64,000 nucleotides of DNA from JAJZEO01 sp964350315. Lineage in GTDB: Bacteria > Chlamydiota > Chlamydiia > Chlamydiales > 2-12-FULL-49-11. Below are positions 34,024 through 41,505 of the stretch, in pieces. The translations under genes were made by a program, and so were the position numbers. Position 1 is the stretch's first letter; every line of letters begins with the position of its first letter. The notes under the pieces were generated by a model. It saw nothing but the letters and a program-made list of their open reading frames with translations. It ran no database searches and was not told the DNA's origin. The stretch is from NCBI GenBank assembly GCA_964350315.1, contig CAYGJD010000006.1, positions 45,937-109,936 on the forward strand, written 5' to 3'.

Positions 34024-34051
34024 AGTAGATTCAATATGTGGAGGGCGTTTT

Positions 34052-35371
34052 TTGCTCGAGAAACATCTAGGATTGTATACTTGGAATCGAGTGTTTACGG
34101 TAGGCACGTGGATCTTTGTTGCGATTTTGATTGGAATTCCAGCAGCCGCATTAGTTTTTTTTGCAAACACATCTGATTCAGACAATTACTGGGACGAGTA
34201 CTATAAAAAATATGGTGCAACAGAAATTGGAGTGAGTAAATATAGGCGTGATCATGCCATACACGACGACATTTTATACCCTTATTTTCAATCACTTTGG
34301 ATCCCGCTTCCTCGGATAGAAGATCATCTTAATTTTGTTCAGTATAATAGTAGGCCAGACTGTAATCCAGAATCGCCTTCGATTTTGTTAGGTTTGAAGG
34401 GGCAAAAGGAAGAGGTCTTTATTAAAGAGGGGACAAAAGTCTACTTTGACTGTAAAAATCAAGATGAGATTTCATTTTCAACGGAGGAGACGCCGTTTTG
34501 GATCGAAACAAAGTTAAAAAGCGGAGATCGCCTCGGAGTGACTTTACTTGCAAAATACTTAGATGTGGAAGGTCAGGACATATTCGAAAGTGTCTCTAAA
34601 TTTACAATTAGTGATAAGCGTCAAAAGACTTTGACCGAGATCAATGACACTTCTCTTAAGGAGATAGCAGAGTTTTTTGCACAGGCAAAATGTTTTGCGC
34701 CAGATCAGTTGTTCAACATATATGGTGGACGGGAGTATCAAGGCTGTCAGAAGAGGTATCGAATTGTTCTCTCAGAGACAAATGGTCCACATCAATTGTT
34801 TGTATCAGAAAATGATCTTATTGTTTTTGATAATGGTGAATGGAAAGTTTCAACTGAAGATACTTGTGGAAAGCCTCTTGCTCAAGTAAAGTCCTTACAA
34901 AGAGATCAATGTGAGATGATTCTATGGGAGAAAGAGGGAATTCATTCTGTTAGGGTTGCTCTTCCTGTTGAAAAGGATGCAACTTTTGAGGTGTCAATAA
35001 GTGATCTTTTTAGTAAGTTATTCAAGCGAACGGAAAATTCTGTGATGTGTAATCTCGCGGGGAAGAGCCTAATACTTCGCAAAGGTGACTGGCTATTGAA
35101 GAGGGATAATGGCTGGAAAAATTTACGAAATATTAAAGAAGTAAAAAGTTTTTTGGGATATGCTTTAAAGGGAGAACTCTTTATCTTTGATGGAATTGAA
35201 ACAAGAGATAAAACCTGTTTCTTCACGGGGCACTATTTTAACGTTGAAAGAACTCAAGTAGTAAAGGTTGATTTGAAAATCTCAGAAAAAAAACAACGTG
35301 AGAGTTCCCCGATAAATCTAAAAAAGCCAAATCCAAGATTGACACCTAAAAAAGTTGAAGGAAAGGCGTGA
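34052..35371 (+). CDS. Bitopic membrane protein at the head of the T2SS operon
   Basis: This 439-residue protein starts at TTG 34052, six bases after GGAGGG; the open frame from ATG 34007 has no such site and would overlap the predicted -10 region. It has one membrane helix (about residues 16-38, WIFVAILIGIPAAALVFFA), then a large extracytoplasmic domain with several cysteines and beta-rich segments, and a basic Pro/Lys tail (NLKKPNPRLTPKK). Its stop overlaps the gspD start. GspC, which has the same topology, usually sits in this place, but I see no GspC HR-domain motif. A GspC-like role is inference from position. Confidence 0.6.
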   Translation: MLEKHLGLYTWNRVFTVGTWIFVAILIGIPAAALVFFANTSDSDNYWDEYYKKYGATEIGVSKYRRDHAIHDDILYPYFQSLWIPLPRIEDHLNFVQYNSRPDCNPESPSILLGLKGQKEEVFIKEGTKVYFDCKNQDEISFSTEETPFWIETKLKSGDRLGVTLLAKYLDVEGQDIFESVSKFTISDKRQKTLTEINDTSLKEIAEFFAQAKCFAPDQLFNIYGGREYQGCQKRYRIVLSETNGPHQLFVSENDLIVFDNGEWKVSTEDTCGKPLAQVKSLQRDQCEMILWEKEGIHSVRVALPVEKDATFEVSISDLFSKLFKRTENSVMCNLAGKSLILRKGDWLLKRDNGWKNLRNIKEVKSFLGYALKGELFIFDGIETRDKTCFFTGHYFNVERTQVVKVDLKISEKKQRESSPINLKKPNPRLTPKKVEGKA

Positions 35372-37797
35372 AAATTATAAGAAATTCTTCTTTTGCTATA
35401 GCATGTCTATATTTGTTTCTCCCTCTTTGCGCGGAAGGTTTAACAATCGAAGAAAAACTTGTAAGTTTGCAAAAAAATTCCTTTGCTGAAGAAAATCCAT
35501 CGGTGGGGAAACTTACCCCTGAATTAATCTTAAAGAGACTTAGTGCGACAAGAGAAGAATTGTATGAAAAGTATGATACTTCAAGAAAGCTTATTGATGA
35601 ATCTGCCTCAGATGATGAATATTTAGACCTTTTAGAAGAAATCAACCTTATTAGAGCAGACCTTGATAACTTAGAGAAAGCATGGCGAAAGCACCAAACA
35701 AAAGAAATTCTTTCTGAGACCGAATCATATGGTATTTGGCAGCACGATGAAACCAGTGTCTCTGAACTTGTTATGGAGTATGGCTCAACAGAATATTTAT
35801 ATATTATTCCCCCTGAAATCGCGGCGCAAAAGTTACATGTTCATTCGGCTCTAATGATACCGCGAGAATCTTGGGCATATCTTCTTGAAACGGTATTCAA
35901 ACATAATGGCATTGGGATTAAAGAAATTAACCCCTATACAAGACAGCTGTATGTTTTGAAGCAAGATAACATCAGTTTCTCCTCAATTTTGACAACAAAA
36001 GATCAGCTGCAGCTTTTTGATAAAAGAGAAAGAATCGCCTACTTATTTTCTCCAGGCGTTGATCATCTAAAACAAGCTTTTTATTTTATTGAAAGATTCC
36101 GTGATCCTAAATCAACATTTGTTTATCAGGTTGGTACGAAGATTGCGATGGTTGGATTTCAAGAAGATATCGGTCGCCTTTTGGTTTTATGTGAAAATGT
36201 TTGGGAATCAGGCGAACAAAAAACTGTTCGTGTTGTCACTTCAACAAAAATTCAGGCAGAAGAAATCGTCAAACTTCTAAAATCATATTTTGGCTCTCTT
36301 TCTGACCCTAATCGTTCAATGATTACTTTGAAAGGAGGGCATGATTTATCTGTTACTCCTATTAGCAGAGAGGGTGGAGTTGTTCTAATTGGGGCAAAGT
36401 CTTTAGTGGATAAGGCAGAAATGATTATTCAGCAAATAGAGGCTCAGGTGAGTGATCCTTCTGAATTAACTGTTTTTTGGCACACTTGTAGTCATAGCAA
36501 TCCAACAGAATTATCTGAAATTTTAGAACGAGTTTATACTTCCTTGATCCACTCTACAATGGAAGTTTCAGTTGAAATGGCAGTGCCACAAATTCCAAGA
36601 GACCCATTGTTTAGTTCAGGTTTTGATGATGATGACGATGATATCGAAGATGTGGATTTAAGCGCCCCCTATGCACGACAGATTGAAATGATGAAAGCGC
36701 GTTCTGCAAGAAAGAAAAGAGATAAGCAGCAAAAAGCAATAGATGAAATTTGTGATGAGAAGCTAAAGCCTGTGAATTTTATCCCCTACCCATCTACAGG
36801 ATCGATATTAATGGTTATCCGTAAGGATATGGTTGGAAAAATTAAAGAAGTAATCAAAAGATTAGATATCCCTAAGAAAATGGTTGAGATTGAAGTGTTG
36901 TTGGTAGAAAGACGTTTAAAAAACACTTCCCGTTCTGGTATTAACATCTTGCGCTTAGGTTCTTCAGCCGATAATGTAAATAAACTCGGTGCTCAATATC
37001 ACGGTGATGGAGTGAACGCTTCTAAAGGGCTTTTTGAATTTATTTATTCAGGAGTAAAAAATGCAAATTTCCCTGCAATTGATTTGTCATATAATTTTTT
37101 ACTCTCACAAGAAGATATTCGCGTAACTGCAGCTCCATCTATTATTACAACGAATCAATCACCTGCTTTAATTGCTGTTACAGATCAAATATCAATCAAC
37201 AATGGTGCTTCTCCTGTAGAGACAAACAAAGGCTTTGTATTTAAAGATTCCTACGAAAGAGCTGACTTTGGTATTACAATTAAGTTGACCCCTACAATTC
37301 ATGAGCCTGAAATTGGTGACTTGGATGAACAAGTTTTTGTGACACTTGAAAACGATATTTCTTTTGAAACAATCAATAAAGTTGATGGTCACCATTCAAA
37401 TAAACCTGATGTTCATAAAAGACAGGTAAAAAACCAAGTGCGGATTGCAGATGGTCAAACAGTAATATTAGGTGGGTTAAAGAACAAAACCCAAGAAGAT
37501 AAGAATGATAAAATTCCATTTTTAGGTGAAATTCCAGGATTTGGAAAATTATTTGGAACAAACATTTTGTCAGATTCATCAGGGGAGATGTTTATCTTTA
37601 TTAAGCCAAGGGTTATACACGATCCAAAACATGATTTAGTTTTATTAAGAGAAGAGAAGCTTAAAGGAAGACCAGGTGATTCTCAACTCTTCTTAGATAA
37701 AATTAGTGAAGCTAGAAAAAAATCACGTGGTAGAATTTTTAAACGTAGTTTAGATCTTGTTATTGGAGTAAGGGAAGATGGCACGGTTAATCTCTAG
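35368..37797 (+). CDS. gspD: Type II secretion secretin GspD
   Basis: This 809-residue protein starts at GTG 35368. It has a signal peptide (residues 1-22, LCAEG). A helical, charged region at 25-130 is followed by N-domains. The secretin core lies at about 555-760: MVEIEVLLVERRLKN, VTAAPSIITTNQSPALIAV, VRIADGQTVILGGLKNKT and IPFLGEIPGFGKLFG. It forms the outer membrane channel. An acidic run (FDDDDDDIEDVDL) near residue 420 is unusual for the family. The C-terminal 35 residues are basic. No pilotin gene is adjacent. Confidence 0.9.
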   Translation: MKIIRNSSFAIACLYLFLPLCAEGLTIEEKLVSLQKNSFAEENPSVGKLTPELILKRLSATREELYEKYDTSRKLIDESASDDEYLDLLEEINLIRADLDNLEKAWRKHQTKEILSETESYGIWQHDETSVSELVMEYGSTEYLYIIPPEIAAQKLHVHSALMIPRESWAYLLETVFKHNGIGIKEINPYTRQLYVLKQDNISFSSILTTKDQLQLFDKRERIAYLFSPGVDHLKQAFYFIERFRDPKSTFVYQVGTKIAMVGFQEDIGRLLVLCENVWESGEQKTVRVVTSTKIQAEEIVKLLKSYFGSLSDPNRSMITLKGGHDLSVTPISREGGVVLIGAKSLVDKAEMIIQQIEAQVSDPSELTVFWHTCSHSNPTELSEILERVYTSLIHSTMEVSVEMAVPQIPRDPLFSSGFDDDDDDIEDVDLSAPYARQIEMMKARSARKKRDKQQKAIDEICDEKLKPVNFIPYPSTGSILMVIRKDMVGKIKEVIKRLDIPKKMVEIEVLLVERRLKNTSRSGINILRLGSSADNVNKLGAQYHGDGVNASKGLFEFIYSGVKNANFPAIDLSYNFLLSQEDIRVTAAPSIITTNQSPALIAVTDQISINNGASPVETNKGFVFKDSYERADFGITIKLTPTIHEPEIGDLDEQVFVTLENDISFETINKVDGHHSNKPDVHKRQVKNQVRIADGQTVILGGLKNKTQEDKNDKIPFLGEIPGFGKLFGTNILSDSSGEMFIFIKPRVIHDPKHDLVLLREEKLKGRPGDSQLFLDKISEARKKSRGRIFKRSLDLVIGVREDGTVNL

Positions 37798-39379
37798 TAA
37801 GATTCTTGATCCAATTGAAATCTTGTCAAGACGTTCAGGTCTTGATATTGAGTATACTATTGAGTCTTTTGAGTTCATTAAGACTAAAATGCGAATACTC
37901 CCATACTTATTTGTCAAAAAGCATTGTTTGATTCCTCTAAAAGAAGAGGGAGGAGTGCTTTTAGTTGCTGTCTCTGATCCTTTTGATTTATCTGCCGTTG
38001 AGGAGATTCGCTATATTACTGGAAGTACAGTTTCTGAAGTGCTTGCTCCAAGAAATATCATTGAAAAGGCTATAGAAAAAATCTATCAGCAAGGGGATGA
38101 TGAGGCTTCTCAATATATTCAAACGTTAGATGAAGAAAATCCATCGATCACATATGAAAAAGAACAAGAATATGATCTTTTAGACCATGAAGCAGATTCA
38201 GCCGTTATAAAAGCGTTGAATATGATTTTAGTCGAAGCTCTTTCCCAAGAGGCTTCAGATATTCATTTCGAACCGATTGAAACTGCACTGCTTGTTCGTT
38301 TTCGTGTTGATGGAGGTCTGCAACTTAAACATACATTGCCAGCTGATATTCACGCTCCTCTTACAACAAGAATTAAGGTGTTAGCGCAACTTGATATTGC
38401 AGAACGAAGATTACCTCAAGATGGACGAATTAAGCTAAAAATGGGTGGACGAGAAATTGATTTTCGCGTGAGTACCATTCCTGTTGCTTTTGGAGAGCGT
38501 ATAGTTCTTAGAATTTTGGATCGTGCAAATTTGATGGTGGGTTTTGAGAAACTTGGAATGGATACGATTCTTTTACATAAATTAAAAAAGCATATTCATA
38601 AAGCCCAGGGATTAATTTTAGTTACAGGGCCCACAGGAAGCGGTAAATCAACGACATTATATAGCGCACTAACAGAGCTTCAATCCCCTGAAGTGAATAT
38701 CATGACGATCGAAGACCCTGTTGAATATAAAACAGAAGGTATGGCACAGATCAGTGTGAATTCCAAGATAAATTTGGATTTTGCGAAAGGATTAAGACAT
38801 ATTTTGCGGCAAGATCCTGATATTGTAATGATCGGAGAGATTCGTGATCGAGAAACTGCAGAAATAGCTGTTCAAGCAGCACTTACAGGTCACTTGGTGC
38901 TTTCGACTCTTCATACAAATGATGCTGCTTCTGCGATTGCAAGATTGGTAGATATGGGAGTTGAGCCCTATTTGCTTTCTTCTTCATTGATTTGTATCTT
39001 GGCGCAAAGATTAGTAAGAAAGATTTGTTCTCATTGTAAAGAGGAATATCAAGTTTCATCTGTAGAAACAAAGCTGCAAAATATGCATCTTCCTGATGAA
39101 GCGTTTATCAATGATGTGGTTACTCTTTATCGGGGAATTGGGTGCGTTGAGTGTTATAATACAGGCTTTCGTGGTAGATCTGGAATTTATGAATTATTGG
39201 AAGTGACCCCGCACGTTAAAAAGCAAATTATTGTAAGTGCAGAAAGTAGTGAAATTAAAAGAATTGCCTTGGATGAGGGGATGTGCTCCTTACCAGTTGA
39301 AGGTGTTCGTCTGGCTCTGAAGGGTTTGACTACAATTGAAGAAGTAATACGGATAACATCTGCGTTAGCAGAGGAATAG
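37778..39379 (+). CDS. gspE: Type II secretion ATPase GspE
   Basis: This 533-residue protein overlaps gspD by 20 bases. It has the N1E-like domain (about 20-110), Walker A GPTGSGKSTTLYSAL near 285, the Asp box MTIEDPVEYK near 310, Walker B-like RQDPDIVMIGEIRDRETAE near 347, the His box LSTLHTNDA near 375, and a CxxC-x(n)-CxxC zinc site (CSHC near 417, CVEC near 457). It powers pseudopilus assembly from the cytoplasmic face. Overlap and order (D-E-F) match the chlamydial T2SS operon. Confidence 0.93.
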   Translation: MARLISSKILDPIEILSRRSGLDIEYTIESFEFIKTKMRILPYLFVKKHCLIPLKEEGGVLLVAVSDPFDLSAVEEIRYITGSTVSEVLAPRNIIEKAIEKIYQQGDDEASQYIQTLDEENPSITYEKEQEYDLLDHEADSAVIKALNMILVEALSQEASDIHFEPIETALLVRFRVDGGLQLKHTLPADIHAPLTTRIKVLAQLDIAERRLPQDGRIKLKMGGREIDFRVSTIPVAFGERIVLRILDRANLMVGFEKLGMDTILLHKLKKHIHKAQGLILVTGPTGSGKSTTLYSALTELQSPEVNIMTIEDPVEYKTEGMAQISVNSKINLDFAKGLRHILRQDPDIVMIGEIRDRETAEIAVQAALTGHLVLSTLHTNDAASAIARLVDMGVEPYLLSSSLICILAQRLVRKICSHCKEEYQVSSVETKLQNMHLPDEAFINDVVTLYRGIGCVECYNTGFRGRSGIYELLEVTPHVKKQIIVSAESSEIKRIALDEGMCSLPVEGVRLALKGLTTIEEVIRITSALAEE

Positions 39380-39383
39380 GTTT

Positions 39384-40562
39384 ATGCCTTTATTTGAATA
39401 TTCTGCTCTATCAAAAAATGGCAAACGAACGATAGGAATAATCGATGCAGATACACTTTCTTCTGCAAAGATAAAACTTCGTGATTTACGTATTATTGTT
39501 ACAGATATCTCGCTGACAAAAAAACGCACAAAAAATTTAATTAACAAACAAACCTTAATCAATTTTACAAGAGAATTGATGCAGCTTTTAACGTCTGGCC
39601 TTCCTTTATATGAGAGTTTGCTGACAGTAGAAGAGAAGTATAAGAGTCATAAAGGGCATACAGTATTTCTTGATCTTTGTGATAAAGTCAAAGGTGGAGT
39701 GAAGTTTTCAAAAGCTCTTGGATTCCATCCGTTAGTCTTTGATCAACTATATATATCAATGGTTGAATCAGGAGAGAATACTGGGCGCCTCGATAAAGCT
39801 TTTTTACAGTTATACCGAGTTGTTTCTCGATCAGAAAAATTCAAAAAACAAATTCAAGCAGCTTTGCTTTATCCAGCATTTTTAGCATCTTTTTGTGGAG
39901 TTGTCTTAATCGGGCTCTTTATGTTTCTTGTTCCTTCTATGAAAGAGTTGTTTGAAGGACGAACGTTGCATCCTATGACAAGGATGGTTCTTGCAATTAG
40001 TGATGCTATGAATGCTCATGCCTATTGGTTCTTCCCGCTGATTTTTACGATGGTTCTGGGACTTATTGTTTTGCTAAAAAGGCCTGAGGTAAAAGCTGTC
40101 TTTAAGAAATGGATGTTACATGTTCCATTGTTAAATAAAATGTTGAAAGAAGCTGTGTTGATGCGGTTTTTTCGCGTCTTATCTGTATTGCTTGAAAGCG
40201 GTGTTTCAATAGAAAAAGCTCTTCGTCTTGCAAAAGGGGTGATGAATCACCCTGTATATGAAGATATAGCAAAAAAAGCAGAAGAGGGAATCATTGAAGG
40301 AAAAAAACTCTCTCAAATGTTAAAACAATCACCTTTAATTCCTTCTCTTGTTATTCGAATGCTCGCAACTGCAGAGGAAACAGGGACAATGTCTGAGATG
40401 ATGATGAATATTGCAGAGATTTATGAGGAGATGTTTGAGAGATCAATCTCTCAGTTTACAAATCTTTTGCAACCTGTTATGCTCTTGCTGCTTGGATTAA
40501 TGGTCGGAACGGTTTTGTTAGCTGTCCTTTTACCAATGACAGATGTTTCAGCAATAATGTAA
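39384..40562 (+). CDS. gspF: Type II secretion inner membrane protein GspF
   Basis: This 392-residue protein has two T2SSF domains: the first at about 55-180 (FTRELMQLLTSGLPLYESL, MVESGENTGRLDKAF) and the second at about 255-380 (RFFRVLSVLLESGVSIEKAL, TAEETGTMSEMM). Membrane helices lie at about 168-190, 213-235 and 365-387. It forms the platform that couples GspE to the pseudopilins. It begins 4 bases after gspE. Confidence 0.92.
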   Translation: MPLFEYSALSKNGKRTIGIIDADTLSSAKIKLRDLRIIVTDISLTKKRTKNLINKQTLINFTRELMQLLTSGLPLYESLLTVEEKYKSHKGHTVFLDLCDKVKGGVKFSKALGFHPLVFDQLYISMVESGENTGRLDKAFLQLYRVVSRSEKFKKQIQAALLYPAFLASFCGVVLIGLFMFLVPSMKELFEGRTLHPMTRMVLAISDAMNAHAYWFFPLIFTMVLGLIVLLKRPEVKAVFKKWMLHVPLLNKMLKEAVLMRFFRVLSVLLESGVSIEKALRLAKGVMNHPVYEDIAKKAEEGIIEGKKLSQMLKQSPLIPSLVIRMLATAEETGTMSEMMMNIAEIYEEMFERSISQFTNLLQPVMLLLLGLMVGTVLLAVLLPMTDVSAIM

Positions 40563-40576
40563 CTCTTAGGTATCGT

Positions 40577-41026
40577 ATGAAAATCAAAAAAAATGCAATT
40601 ACACGCAATGCAATCACTCTTTTGGAGATGATGATTGTAATCTTTATCATTGGGATTATTGGAAGTGTTGTTGGTTATAGTATGAAGGGCTCTTTAAATG
40701 AAGGAAGAGCGTTTAAATCAGAGCAAGGTTCAAAACAAGTATACGACTTGTTGATGTTGGGACTTGCAGATGGAGAAAAGCTCACACATGTAGTGAAGTC
40801 TCCTGAGGAAGTAATAGAATCTTCTGGCTTAATTCGTAATGCTAAAAAATTTGTCAAAGATGGTTGGAATCAAAAGTTTCAGATAAAAAGTATCGGCAAC
40901 AATGATATTGTTGTTTACTCACCTAGTTGGCACAAATATTTAATGGAAAAGAAAAAGCTTGATTATTCAGAATTGCATGAATCATATCCGTGGGCTTTCC
41001 CAGAGAACGAAGACGAAGATTTATAA
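40577..41026 (+). CDS. GspG-like major pseudopilin
   Basis: This 149-residue protein has a 12-residue basic leader and the type IV prepilin signature ITLLEMMIVIFIIGIIGSVV, with Glu at +5. The residue before the cleavage site is Ala (RNA/ITLLE) where Gly is the rule, and +1 is Ile instead of Phe or Met. The globular part has DGWNQKFQIKS and VVYSPSWHKY, comparable to the DPWG...Y-SPG region of GspG, but the usual calcium-loop residues are poorly matched. It lies directly after gspF. Confidence 0.8.
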   Translation: MKIKKNAITRNAITLLEMMIVIFIIGIIGSVVGYSMKGSLNEGRAFKSEQGSKQVYDLLMLGLADGEKLTHVVKSPEEVIESSGLIRNAKKFVKDGWNQKFQIKSIGNNDIVVYSPSWHKYLMEKKKLDYSELHESYPWAFPENEDEDL

Positions 41027-41456
41027 AAATGCGTTTACTCTGATTGAGATAATGATATCGATGGCATTGCTATCGGTTATTTCCTCCTGTTTTGTTTATA
41101 AAGGGTGGGATTTGCTCTGTGAACATCGATTTCTTTCATCAGTCAGGCGCGTCCAGGCAGAGGTGTATAGTGCAAAATTAAATGCGCTAACCTACCAAAT
41201 CGATATCACCCTAAAGTTAACAGAAGAAGTTGGAAAATCTGTTTTATTTATAGAGGCTTCAAATGTTCCAAAAGCACTTTCAAGTGTAATGAACAAAAAA
41301 ATTGGTCTACCTAATTTAAAGCTGCAAAAAGAGATCATTTTTTATTCAAATGGATATACATATCCGGATCAGGCTTTAATCTTATCTCCTTTCAAAGGAA
41401 AGACAAAAGCAAGGTCTATCGAACTCTCTTTAATTGATCGCATGAAAGTCGTTTAA
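40977..41456 (+). CDS. Second type II pseudopilin (GspH/I-like)
   Basis: The prepilin signature is NA/FTLIEIMISMALLSVISS with Glu at +5 and, again, Ala in place of Gly at -1. I use ATG 40977, which gives a 19-residue leader; TTG 40959 is possible. The gene overlaps the 3' end of the previous pseudopilin by 50 bases. The globular domain (about 115 residues) has VRRVQAEVYSAKLNALTYQI, typical of minor pseudopilins GspH/GspI, which cap the pseudopilus. Confidence 0.75.
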   Translation: MNHIRGLSQRTKTKIYKNAFTLIEIMISMALLSVISSCFVYKGWDLLCEHRFLSSVRRVQAEVYSAKLNALTYQIDITLKLTEEVGKSVLFIEASNVPKALSSVMNKKIGLPNLKLQKEIIFYSNGYTYPDQALILSPFKGKTKARSIELSLIDRMKVV

Positions 41457-41505
41457 AATATATAATCAAACTAAAAACCTATTTGAGCCGAAATTGGAGA
41501 AATAC

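Noticed and set aside
35368..41456. Type IV pilus instead of type II secretion
   Set aside because: The D-E-F-pseudopilin order, the GspD-type secretin and the absence of PilT, PilM-N-O-P fit T2SS as in other chlamydiae.
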